Positions 56,600 through 64,000 of a stretch of 64,000 nucleotides of DNA are shown here, one piece after another. The stretch covers positions 1 to 64,000 of the forward strand of contig NZ_JAMOHV010000004.1 in assembly GCF_024448505.1 (NCBI RefSeq), read 5' to 3'. This DNA comes from Stutzerimonas degradans. Lineage in GTDB: Bacteria > Pseudomonadota > Gammaproteobacteria > Pseudomonadales > Pseudomonadaceae. Below the pieces are notes generated by a model that saw only the letters and a program-made list of their open reading frames with translations, did not search any database and was not told where the DNA came from. Each line of letters begins with the position of its first letter. Positions within the stretch are counted from its first letter, which is position 1. Made by a program: the position numbers and the translations under genes.

Positions 56600-56933
56600 G
56601 TTCGTCCTCCATGACGAAGAAAGGGCATAAGCCTAGGCGTAAAATTCTTCTTGTGCAGCTGTGCCTTGCTGTGGCGTGAAGGCGTCGACAGATGAGCTCG
56701 CCTCGTATTAGGGGTGTTCGGGCGGCTGCACAGCTGGCGCAAGCAGTTGTATTCGCGTTCGTTTGAACAGCCTTGCCGATAGAGCGGTGGTATCATCGCG
56801 GCGTTCGCCTTCGGGCTTGTGGAATCGAACCATCCCATGGACTTACCCAGTAGTCGCTCAAGAATCCCGCTTGCCAATCACATGACTGATTGATCCTCTT
56901 GGCGTGCCCCTCGCGCTGGGGGTGGAGTGCGCC
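56600..56933. other. Intergenic stretch before mgtE
   Basis: These 334 bases hold no gene I can support; weak frames on both strands lack ribosome sites. It presumably carries the divergent promoters of the DUF4124 gene and mgtE. I saw no magnesium riboswitch pattern. Confidence 0.45.
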
Positions 56934-58376
56934 ATGACAGAAGTAGAAGCAAAAAAAACGCAAGAAACGCTGCAGGATCGCCTGGCGCAGGTGATCGAAC
57001 TATTGCATCGGCACCGCCTGGTCGAGGATCTCACTCATCGTCAGGAGGGTGAGCATCAGGAGCTGGTGGAGAGCCTGGTGCATCGGCAGAACCTGGCGGA
57101 ATTGCAGCGCAAGCTCGATGCGCTGCATCCGGCGGACGTTGCGCATATTCTCGAAGCGCTTCCTCTCGATGACCGTCTTACCGTTTGGCAGCTGGTAAAA
57201 GCGGAACGCGACGGCGACATTCTTCTCGAAGTTTCCGACGCGGTGCGCGAAACGCTGATCGCCGACATGGACGATCACGAGCTGCTCGCGGCGGCCAAGG
57301 AGATGGATGCCGACGAGCTGGCCGACCTCGCGCCGGAGCTTCCGCGAGACGTCGTTCACGAGCTGATGGAAACGCTCGATGCGCAGCAGCGAGAGCGGGT
57401 TCGCTCGGCTCTGTCCTATGAGGAAGATCAGGTCGGTGCGCTGATGGACTTCGAGATGGTGACCATCCGCGAGGATGTCAGCCTAGAGGTCGTGCTGCGC
57501 TACCTGCGTCGCCTCAAAGAGTTGCCTGGTCATACCGACAAGCTGTTCGTGGTCGATTACGACGGCGTGCTCAAAGGCGTGTTGCCGATCAAGCGGCTGC
57601 TGGTCAATGACCCGGAAAAGCAGGTGGCCGAGGTCATGGCCAGCGATCCCGTCACCTTTCATCCTGACGAAGACGCCTACGAGGCGGCGCAAGCCTTTGA
57701 GCGCTATGACCTGGTTTCCACGCCCGTTGTCGACAAGGGCGGAAAGCTGATCGGGCGCCTCACAATCGATGAGATGGTCGACCTGATTCGCGAAGAGAGC
57801 GAGAGCGAAGTGCTCAGCATGGCTGGTCTGCGCGAAGAGGAGGACATATTCGCGTCAGTGTGGAAATCGGTTCGCAACCGTTGGGCCTGGCTCGCCGTGA
57901 ATCTTGTTACCGCGTTTATTGCTTCACGAGTGATTGGTCTGTTCGACGGTTCGATCGAGAAATTGGTGGCGCTTGCAGCGCTGATGCCGATTGTTGCTGG
58001 GATCGGTGGCAACTCGGGTAACCAGACGATCACTATGATCGTGCGCGCGATGGCGCTCGATCAGGTTGGTACCGGCAATACGGCCCGCTTGTTGCGCAAG
58101 GAGCTGGGAGTGGGGCTGGCCAACGGCGTGGTTTGGGGCGGGGTGATTGGGCTTGTGGCCTACTGGTTATACGGCAGCTGGTCGCTGGGCGTGGTGATGA
58201 CGGCCGCAATGACCTTGAATCTCCTGCTGGCTGCGTTGATGGGGGTACTTATTCCGATGACGCTTGCCCGTTTGGGGCGCGATCCGGCAATGGGGGCCAG
58301 CGTGATGATCACGGCCATGACCGACAGCGGTGGTTTTTTCATCTTTCTAGGTTTGGCGACAGTTTTCCTTCTCTAG
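56934..58376 (+). CDS. mgtE: Magnesium transporter MgtE
   Basis: A 480-residue channel. An N domain (residues about 1-140, ALLHRHRLVEDL and LPRDVVHELMETLD), two CBS domains (about 145-265; VVDYDGVLKGVLPI and VVDKGGKLIGRLTIDEMVDL) and five membrane helices from about 320 (motif PIVAGIGGNSGNQTITMIVR) follow. Magnesium binding to the cytoplasmic part closes the pore. ATG 56934 was chosen from the protein start. Confidence 0.95.
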   Translation: MTEVEAKKTQETLQDRLAQVIELLHRHRLVEDLTHRQEGEHQELVESLVHRQNLAELQRKLDALHPADVAHILEALPLDDRLTVWQLVKAERDGDILLEVSDAVRETLIADMDDHELLAAAKEMDADELADLAPELPRDVVHELMETLDAQQRERVRSALSYEEDQVGALMDFEMVTIREDVSLEVVLRYLRRLKELPGHTDKLFVVDYDGVLKGVLPIKRLLVNDPEKQVAEVMASDPVTFHPDEDAYEAAQAFERYDLVSTPVVDKGGKLIGRLTIDEMVDLIREESESEVLSMAGLREEEDIFASVWKSVRNRWAWLAVNLVTAFIASRVIGLFDGSIEKLVALAALMPIVAGIGGNSGNQTITMIVRAMALDQVGTGNTARLLRKELGVGLANGVVWGGVIGLVAYWLYGSWSLGVVMTAAMTLNLLLAALMGVLIPMTLARLGRDPAMGASVMITAMTDSGGFFIFLGLATVFLL

Positions 58377-58392
58377 CCCTGGGGTTTAACAA

Positions 58393-58430
58393 TAAAAAAT
58401 CCGATGCTCTGTGGAGCATCGGATTTTTTA
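58393..58430. terminator. Bidirectional terminator
   Basis: CCGATGCTC (58401-58409) pairs perfectly with GAGCATCGG (58414-58422), loop TGTG, with A-run before and T-run after, so it can serve mgtE and amrZ, which converge here. Confidence 0.95.
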
Positions 58431-58476
58431 TTGGCACTCATTGAAACTGACAAGGCCAGCTTGTGGCTGCTGGCGC

Positions 58477-58803
58477 TCAGGCTTCTTCTTTAGCCAGCTC
58501 CGCGTCCTGAGCGATCAGAGCAATCAGTGCATTCTGTTGGCGATGCGTGAGCTGGCGGAAGCGCTGTAGCAGCTCACGCTCGTGCATCGACAGTTCGGGG
58601 CTGTCCAGACGCATGCTCAGATCATCATCTAATGCGCCTTCCTGCAGGAGGCTCTGCTCCAGGCGCGCAATGATCTCAGAGTTCATGCTGCGGTGGTGGT
58701 TGCGCGCGACGTCGGCAATGCGCTCACGCATGCCGTCGGGCAGTCGAACCACGAATTTGTCAGCCGTTCGGCTGGAATAAACTGCCTGCTTCATAGGGCG
58801 CAT
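58477..58803 (-). CDS. amrZ: Ribbon-helix-helix regulator AmrZ (AlgZ)
   Basis: A 108-residue Arc-type protein. The DNA-contacting strand is [18 protein letters not shown], then the helices with [21 protein letters not shown] and a C-terminal tetramer region [20 protein letters not shown]. It regulates alginate, twitching, flagella and c-di-GMP genes in Pseudomonas. Beside the flagellar cluster below, its presence fits motility control. Confidence 0.93.
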   Translation of the reverse strand: MRPMKQAVYSSRTADKFVVRLPDGMRERIADVARNHHRSMNSEIIARLEQSLLQEGALDDDLSMRLDSPELSMHERELLQRFRQLTHRQQNALIALIAQDAELAKEEA

Positions 58804-59029
58804 AATAAACCGGTTAGTCAGGTTGGCGTGGTGGCTTATTGCCGTGAAAGGTCATTGGTCTGACAACCGCCGTCCCGCGCTGTTCCGTTTGCGTAGAAAA
58901 ACTTTTGGGACGGGTTGGTGGCGCCAATTGTACGGCGGTTATGCGAGGCGGGTAAAGGCATTTTGCTATTAGTGTGCGCTGATTGTGATCGGCCGCACCC
59001 CAGACCATCCAAGCCGGACGCAGATAATG

Positions 59030-59215
59030 TCAACGCAGTACGGGATCGAACTTTATGCGTCGCCCAATCAACATGGCACATATAAACGCCAGGCCGCAAA
59101 TAACTAGTCCTGCCTGCGCGGCGATGTACCAGCCTTTTGCAACTTGTGGCTCGATGATCAGAAATGCGCCGAAGATCGCCCCAATAACTAGACAGAAGAT
59201 GGCGAAGTTGGACAT
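59030..59215 (-). CDS. Small two-helix membrane protein
   Basis: A 61-residue protein of two helices (FAIFCLVIGAIFGAFLII and AAQAGLVICGLAFICAMLI) with a short basic end (GRRIKFDP). GGGAG precedes the start. No family recognised. Confidence 0.6.
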   Translation of the reverse strand: MSNFAIFCLVIGAIFGAFLIIEPQVAKGWYIAAQAGLVICGLAFICAMLIGRRIKFDPVLR

Positions 59216-59253
59216 TGCAGCTCCCTCTAGGTTTAGTCGGTCGCTAAATCGGA

Positions 59254-59460
59254 TCAGAAGACCCATCGCTGTGGTTGACTGAGGCTCGTTGGGCCGGTTC
59301 CGCTCATATTTAGAGCGCGTGCGGCAGGTGCTTCGAGGCCCGGCATGCCTGGCTGCGCTGCATTTGCTGTTCTGAAATCGGTGCCGTGTTCCGTCGGCGG
59401 GTGTGTCATGGCTGCATTGACTGCGAGTGTCGTGCCGAGCAGGCAAATCATTTTCCACAT
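59254..59460 (-). CDS. Small exported hypothetical protein
   Basis: A 68-residue frame from ATG 59460 with GAAGG nine bases upstream and a signal-like N-terminus (MICLLGTTLAVNAA). The rest is Pro/Gly/Ala-rich without family. The next 213 bases to the tRNA are AT-rich, with ATGC-type short repeats (GCATTGCATAATGCAT near 59577), and contain no gene. Confidence 0.45.
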   Translation of the reverse strand: MWKMICLLGTTLAVNAAMTHPPTEHGTDFRTANAAQPGMPGLEAPAARALNMSGTGPTSLSQPQRWVF

Positions 59461-59673
59461 GATGCGTATCCTTCGCTGATGGGGTATTCCCAAAAGGAAG
59501 CACGCGTCATGCCAATGATTTGTTAAAGAAAATCATTTTAAAATCAACAAGATAGCGTAAGCTTGGGAATGTATGGCATTGCATAATGCATGATTCTAAA
59601 AATCGAAATTGCATTTTGCATGGGCGACCTGGCATGACAAAAATGGCTCGGCTCGCTAACATGCCGCGCGCAC

Positions 59674-59750
59674 GTCCCAGTAGCTCAATTGGATAGAGCA
59701 TCCCCCTCCTAAGGGGAAGGTTGTGAGTTCGAGCCTCGCCTGGGACGCCA
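59674..59750 (+). tRNA. tRNA-Arg(CCT)
   Basis: The 77-nt gene has acceptor GTCCCAG / CTGGGAC, anticodon loop CTCCTAA, T-arm with AGTTCGAGCCT and encoded CCA. It is a common integration target for islands, but no repeat of its 3' end or integrase is seen in this window. Confidence 0.97.
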
Positions 59751-59842
59751 GCCTTCAAGTAGCGCTGCTTCGCTACTCTCCGGCCTTGAGCGAGACTCTC
59801 CTGCCGAATTGCTTCTGGTATCCTGCTGGGCGGGATATCGGC

Positions 59843-60592
59843 TCAGTCGAGCCCATCTTCCGACTGATTACGGCGTGCTTCGCGCTGCAGTTGATAGACA
59901 AAACGCTCAACATTTCGCTGGGTAAGGCCGTTGATGCGGTAGAAGCTCAATCCGCAGAAGGTCAGGTCGAGTTTTTCGTCGTATGCAACGTGGCGAAGTT
60001 CCGCGGCAGACTGCACCGTGCCGCTCGGGAGGCGTACGGAGAGCTGTTCGTATACCTGGCCGGTCTGCAGCCGGCTTTGCACATCGCCTTTGAAACTCAC
60101 CTTGCAGCCGGTGGCAGATATGTCGAGAAGCTTGCCTTCCAGGCTGTTGCGTAGCCTGTTGCCGCCCAACGTGGTGGCAATAGGCGCGCCTTGCAGCGGC
60201 GCGCGATAGGCGTTGCGGCGCTGGTGATAGGTCAGCTCTGTGGGGATCGGAACCCAATAGCAGCGTGCGCCGTCCATCTCGCTCGGATGGATCGGCTGGG
60301 AATTGCTCCAGGCAATTCTCACGCCTTCGTCGAACGCCTCCAGATGAAAGGCTTCGCCTTGAAGCAGTAGGCGCTCGCCGTCATTGGGGATCAGTTCATC
60401 CAGTGCAAGCCAGCCTTTCTCGCGGTCCAGTTCGATCAGAAAGCTCTGGTAGCGCTGGTTGCGCTCGTCGAAGCGAATCATCACCGGGCTGCGGTTATCG
60501 AGCAGCGGTTTGAGGCTCGCATGGATTTCCAGGGGCGAGGTCAGCAGCTTGGGTGGTTGTGGGCCAGCTTCTTCAATGAAAGGATTTGCCAC
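59843..60592 (-). CDS. flgZ: PilZ-domain flagellar brake protein FlgZ (YcgR family)
   Basis: A 249-residue c-di-GMP receptor. The N-terminal YcgR-N domain (residues about 15-120) is followed by PilZ with RRNAYR and DISATGCKVSF, the c-di-GMP binding motifs. It slows the flagellar motor when c-di-GMP is high. Third in the flgM-flgN-flgZ operon. Confidence 0.93.
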   Translation of the reverse strand: MANPFIEEAGPQPPKLLTSPLEIHASLKPLLDNRSPVMIRFDERNQRYQSFLIELDREKGWLALDELIPNDGERLLLQGEAFHLEAFDEGVRIAWSNSQPIHPSEMDGARCYWVPIPTELTYHQRRNAYRAPLQGAPIATTLGGNRLRNSLEGKLLDISATGCKVSFKGDVQSRLQTGQVYEQLSVRLPSGTVQSAAELRHVAYDEKLDLTFCGLSFYRINGLTQRNVERFVYQLQREARRNQSEDGLD

Positions 60593-60658
60593 GTTCCAGG
60601 TCTCTCAGCGCAGCTGCGTCGCGAACGGTCATGCCCGCGCGTCCGTGTGTGGGGGGGG

Positions 60659-61129
60659 TCAGGCCTGGCTGAGAGGCCTTTGTTGAGTGGTCTTGGCCGT
60701 GCCGCCCCGGTTGTCGTACAGGTCCGGCGTCGCGTTACTGCCTTGCAGAATCTCCAGCATGCTGCCGACGGCTGCGCGATTGGCGCGAATCAGTCGGCCG
60801 TTACGCTCGTTGGCTGCGCGGCAGGCATTCAAGGCGGTCTCGAGTGAATCGGCCTGCTCAAGAATGCGGGGGCCTAGTGGGGTCTTCGCGGCGAGTTGTT
60901 GCAGGCCGGCACGATCCGAGCTCAGCCCTTGTTCGCTCAGCCACTGGCTGCGCAGGCCGCCATGCTGGCCGAGTAGTGCAAGCAGTGGTTGCGTCTGCGA
61001 GAGGATGCCTTCCAGTTTCGCCAGATCGCGATCACTCAGCGCCTGAAATTCCTGCTCGGCGAGCTCAAGTAATTGCTGGGCGATGTCGATATCGCCATTC
61101 AGTTGCTGGAGCAGGGCTTCGTCTTGCAT
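60659..61129 (-). CDS. flgN: Flagellar chaperone FlgN
   Basis: A 156-residue helical protein that guards FlgK and FlgL in the cytoplasm. Family features are QLLELAEQEFQALSDRDLAKLEGIL and CRAANERNGRLIRANRAAV near the end. It follows flgM closely. Confidence 0.88.
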   Translation of the reverse strand: MQDEALLQQLNGDIDIAQQLLELAEQEFQALSDRDLAKLEGILSQTQPLLALLGQHGGLRSQWLSEQGLSSDRAGLQQLAAKTPLGPRILEQADSLETALNACRAANERNGRLIRANRAAVGSMLEILQGSNATPDLYDNRGGTAKTTQQRPLSQA

Positions 61130-61159
61130 GTCTGGCTCGGAAAGGGGCGCTGAGTCGCC

Positions 61160-61489
61160 TTAGCGCTGGGTTTCAAACGCCAGCAGCTTGGAGGCGACGC
61201 GCTGACTGTCGACCTGATAGCTGCCGTCGGCGATGGCTTGCCGCAGTTTGGCCACGCGCTCTTGATCTACGGACGGCTGTTCATTGAGCTTGTCCATGGC
61301 CTGCTGCAGGCGCTGGGCTTCGGGGCTCAGTTGTACGGATTCGCCAGCCGGAGCCGTAATATTGCTGCTGACTGGTGCGGTATCGCCGCTCGCCGGCTGC
61401 GCCGTGGGGCGCTCGTTGCCTTGAACGCTGCCGCTACGCGTAGCGGTCGACCCGAGAGCGCTGTTGGGCCGGTTGAAGTCGATGACCAT
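61160..61489 (-). CDS. flgM: Anti-sigma-28 factor FlgM
   Basis: A 109-residue protein. The N-terminus is disordered, polar and starts [14 protein letters not shown]; the C-terminal region binds FliA ([17 protein letters not shown] and [28 protein letters not shown]). It is exported when the hook is done, freeing FliA. Preceded by a sigma-28 promoter. Confidence 0.93.
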   Translation of the reverse strand: MVIDFNRPNSALGSTATRSGSVQGNERPTAQPASGDTAPVSSNITAPAGESVQLSPEAQRLQQAMDKLNEQPSVDQERVAKLRQAIADGSYQVDSQRVASKLLAFETQR

Positions 61490-61525
61490 GATGCAAACCT
61501 CGAAGGAATCAGGACGCTTGCCCGG

Positions 61526-61552
61526 TTTTCGGCAACGTCCGGAAGAACTTTA
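61526..61552 (-). promoter_or_regulatory. Sigma-28 (FliA) promoter of flgM
   Basis: On the minus strand TAAA (61552-61549), 15 bases, then GCCGAAAA (61533-61526) differ from the consensus TAAA-N15-GCCGATAA at one base. This gives flgM, flgN and flgZ autoregulated late-flagellar expression. Confidence 0.85.
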
Positions 61553-61608
61553 GCTTTTTTATCCACCATCGTCATGGCTGTGTCTCGCACATGCAGCGGG
61601 AGGCTCCG

Positions 61609-62373
61609 CTACATAGCCACCTCAACCTGCCCGGGGCCGGCGACCCGAGCTTTGACGATTCGTCCCGAGCGCAGGTTTTTTACACGGATCTGCGTGCCGG
61701 GTGCACCGTCGGACATCGCTTCACCGGGCATGCGGACGTTGATGCCTCCGCTGCGCGCGGTGATGACTACCTGATCGCCCTTACGTACCACCTCGGCGAG
61801 CTGCAGAAGGGTAGGCGCGAGCGCCTGATCGAGTTGAACCGGCCGCGTCAGCTTGTTGCCCAATACCTGGTCGAGCGACGTCAGATAGCCTTGGGTGAGC
61901 AAGGACACATCCCGTTCAGCCAGGTAGACGTCGGCGGCACTGAGGGTGCTGTCGCGCTTGAGTGGGCGTGCGGCGATGATGACATCCCGAAACAGGCGAA
62001 CCTGGCCAGGAACGAACAGTGACCACGGCGAGCTGCCTTCGCAACTGACGCGAACCGTGACGCGACCGATCGGTTGCGCGGGGCTCTCGAGCTTGAAGGT
62101 GAGTGGCTTGTCGCAACTGGCCAGGCGCAGGCGAGGGTCCAGGCGATTCACTTCGATTTCGTGACGGCCGGCGATGTCGCTACGTCGCAGATAGTCCGTT
62201 GTCGCCTGCTCAAGAAACTTTCGAGTCTCGTCGATAAGCTGGTCGGGATGTGACAGAGTCGGCATCTGCTCCGCCAGAGCAGAGGCACTGAGCAGGGCCA
62301 GGCACGCAAAGATGGCGAAGCGGCTGCGCGTCGTTTTGGCGGCGTGTCGAAATAATGTCGGTTGAGCATTCAT
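61609..62373 (-). CDS. flgA: Flagella basal body P-ring chaperone FlgA
   Basis: A 254-residue exported protein from ATG 62373, with a signal peptide (FAIFACLALLSASALAE) and the SAF domain at the C-terminus (ARPLKRDSTLSAADVYLAE ... RSGRIVKARVAGPGQVEV). It helps assemble the P ring. Divergent from cheV. Confidence 0.93.
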   Translation of the reverse strand: MNAQPTLFRHAAKTTRSRFAIFACLALLSASALAEQMPTLSHPDQLIDETRKFLEQATTDYLRRSDIAGRHEIEVNRLDPRLRLASCDKPLTFKLESPAQPIGRVTVRVSCEGSSPWSLFVPGQVRLFRDVIIAARPLKRDSTLSAADVYLAERDVSLLTQGYLTSLDQVLGNKLTRPVQLDQALAPTLLQLAEVVRKGDQVVITARSGGINVRMPGEAMSDGAPGTQIRVKNLRSGRIVKARVAGPGQVEVAM

Positions 62374-62456
62374 GGCTCGATCCGAAGCAAGGGGCGTGCC
62401 CATCGAGCCCGTTTTGGCTTTAGGCAGCGCTGCTGCTAACGCATGAGGATGACGGC

Positions 62457-63389
62457 ATGGTCGGAGTATTGGATTCGGTTAACCAGAGAACCCAGTTGGT
62501 GGGGCAGAACCGTCTGGAGCTGCTGTTGTTCCGCCTCGACGGCGCGCAGCTGTACGGCATCAACGTGTTCAAGGTGAAAGAAGTACTGCAGTGCCCGCGC
62601 CTGACCGTCATGCCGCGCTCGACCGCTGTCGTCCGCGGTGTCGCCAATATCCGCGGCAATACGTTGCCGATCCTCGATCTGGCATTGGCCATCGGCAAGC
62701 CCGCGCTCGACGATCTGCAGAGCTGCTTTACCATCATCACCGAGTACAACAATCGGACCCTTGGTTTCCTGGTGCGATCAGTCGAGCGCATCGTGAACAT
62801 GAACTGGGAGGAAATCCTCCCGCCGCCCAAGGGTGCCGGACGCGATCATTACCTCACGGCAGTGACGCATTTCGACGGGCAGATGGTCGAAATCATCGAC
62901 GTGGAAAAGGTTCTGGCCGAAGCCGCGCCGGTTTCGGAAACGGTTTCGGCCGCTGTCATCGATGCTGATGTGCAGGCCCGTGCCGGGTCGTTTCGCGTGC
63001 TGATCGTCGACGACTCCTCCGTCGCGCGTAAGCAGATCATCCGCTGTCTGCAGAATCTGGGCGTAGAGGTGGTGGCGCTCAATGACGGGCGTCAGGCGCT
63101 GAACTATCTGAAGGCAATGGCCGATGAGGGGCGACGTCCGGCCGATGAGTTCATGATGATGATTTCCGATATTGAAATGCCGGAAATGGATGGCTATACC
63201 CTGACTACTGAGGTGCGTCACGACCCGCGTATGCAGGACATGCATATCCTTTTGCATACCTCGCTATCGGGGGTGTTCAACCAGAACATGGTCAAGCGGG
63301 TTGGCGCGGACGATTTTCTTGCCAAATTCCAGCCGGACGATCTGGCCACCCGCGTGGCGGAGCGGATAAAACGTGCGGACGGAAACTGA
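62457..63389 (+). CDS. cheV: Chemotaxis coupling protein CheV
   Basis: A 310-residue protein: a CheW-like domain (residues about 15-160; FRLDGAQLYGINVFKVKEVL) joined to a response receiver (about 178-305) with VLIVDDSSVARKQI and phospho-acceptor Asp in ISDIEMPEMDGYTL. It couples receptors to CheA and may act as a phosphate sink. Followed by cheR. Confidence 0.95.
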   Translation: MVGVLDSVNQRTQLVGQNRLELLLFRLDGAQLYGINVFKVKEVLQCPRLTVMPRSTAVVRGVANIRGNTLPILDLALAIGKPALDDLQSCFTIITEYNNRTLGFLVRSVERIVNMNWEEILPPPKGAGRDHYLTAVTHFDGQMVEIIDVEKVLAEAAPVSETVSAAVIDADVQARAGSFRVLIVDDSSVARKQIIRCLQNLGVEVVALNDGRQALNYLKAMADEGRRPADEFMMMISDIEMPEMDGYTLTTEVRHDPRMQDMHILLHTSLSGVFNQNMVKRVGADDFLAKFQPDDLATRVAERIKRADGN

Positions 63390-63425
63390 GGCCATGACCT
63401 CTCATTACCAGGGCGGGAGCAATTA

Positions 63426-64000
63426 GTGTCAGGCGATCAGGATTTCGAGCAGTTCCGGGTATTTCTTGAAAAGACGTGCGGCATCCTGCTGGGCAGCAAC
63501 AAGCAGTATCTGGTCTCCAGTCGACTGAACAAGCTGATGGAGCAACAGCACATCACCTCGCTTGGCGAGCTGGTCAGGAAGATTCAGAGCATGCCGCGCT
63601 CGGGCCTGCGCGAGCAGGTCGTCGATGCCATGACGACCAACGAAACCCTGTGGTTTCGCGACACCTATCCCTTTGAGGTTCTCAAGAACCGGGTGCTGCC
63701 CGAGCTGCTCAAGAGTGGCGCGGGCCAGCGGCTGCGGATCTGGTCGGCTGCCTGCTCCTCGGGGCAGGAGCCTTATTCGCTGTCGATGAGTATCGATGAG
63801 TTCGAGCGGGCCAGCCCGAGCCAGCCGCGATTGGGGGTACAGATCGTCGCCACCGAATTGTCTGGAACCATGCTCGCGGCCAGCAAGGCGGCTGAGTATG
63901 ACGGCCTGGCCATCGCCCGCGGCTTGTCCAGCGAGCGTCTGCAGCGCTACTTCGATGTTGCCGCGCCGGGGCGTTGGGCGGTCAAACCGCCTATTCGCGC
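63426..64000 (+). CDS. cheR: Chemotaxis methyltransferase CheR, cut by the window end
   Basis: From GTG 63426 with GGGAG upstream, reading SGDQDFEQFRVFLEKTCGIL and ILLGSNKQYLVSSRLNKL, then the SAM-binding motif IWSAACSSGQEPYSLSM. It methylates glutamates of MCPs. The last codons before 64000 are still in frame, so the gene continues beyond the window; 191 residues are visible. Confidence 0.95.
   Translation, partial: MSGDQDFEQFRVFLEKTCGILLGSNKQYLVSSRLNKLMEQQHITSLGELVRKIQSMPRSGLREQVVDAMTTNETLWFRDTYPFEVLKNRVLPELLKSGAGQRLRIWSAACSSGQEPYSLSMSIDEFERASPSQPRLGVQIVATELSGTMLAASKAAEYDGLAIARGLSSERLQRYFDVAAPGRWAVKPPIR

Noticed and set aside
56600..56933. M-box magnesium riboswitch before mgtE
   Set aside because: No conserved riboswitch core or terminator-antiterminator pair could be seen in the leader.
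59674..59750. tRNA-Arg(CCT) as integration site of an island in this window
   Set aside because: No duplicate of its 3' end and no integrase gene are present nearby; flanking genes are core motility genes.

Overview
The window looks like chromosomal DNA of a high-GC gammaproteobacterium, most likely the Pseudomonas/Stutzerimonas (P. stutzeri) group. Evidence for this is the alaS-lysC-rsmA-tRNA block, an AmrZ regulator, a periplasmic nitrate reductase operon napEDABC, the FlgZ-FlgN-FlgM and FlgA flagellar genes next to cheV-cheR, and a REP-like GTAGGGTGG repeat. The assignment is inference from gene content; no database was searched.

Region 1-25,800 is accessory in character. It starts with two related modules (1-368 and 1,189-2,290) of palindromic repeats plus two conserved boxes, which I cannot assign to a known element. 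Next come an SRAP gene and a umuD-umuC pair that diverge around one LexA box; umuD carries an in-frame amber stop close to its end. A cytochrome c'-type gene follows. A translationally coupled operon, tetR-hlyD-ABC ATPase-permease-permease-nodT (5,468-12,705), should form a drug or solvent export pump. A RecQ-UvrD fusion helicase (13,090-17,130) has lost its N-terminus. Then comes a cluster of envelope genes (17,379-25,296): CHASE2 membrane protein, SH3-like exported protein, M48 lipoprotein protease, an AT-rich lipoprotein, another lipoprotein with a coupled 36-residue membrane peptide, and a 612-residue exported protein. A frameshifted remnant of a restriction-type gene lies among them.

Region 25,802-43,700 is ordinary chromosome: dinB, small envelope and zinc-ribbon genes, dienelactone hydrolase, napEDABC for periplasmic nitrate reduction, sprT, two paralogous Yip1-family membrane proteins, a DnaJ-related protein, ttcA, MOSC and HIT proteins, an ABC importer (binding protein, permease, ATPase), a DUF445 protein and several small genes. 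A short methyl-accepting chemotaxis protein tail near 42,772 looks like a deletion scar.

Region 43,756-58,803 is housekeeping: glutathione peroxidase, a FadL porin, a sulfurtransferase, RNase D with YcgL, YcgN, a Met-rich exported protein, a peptidase-like protein, alaS, lysC with a probable internal start, rsmA/csrA, three tRNA genes, mgtE and amrZ.

Region 59,030-64,000 has small genes, tRNA-Arg(CCT), and the motility genes flgZ, flgN, flgM (with a good sigma-28 promoter), flgA, cheV and the start of cheR. napE, the 36-residue ORF and cheR were found by reading the sequence directly, since they are short or run off the window.
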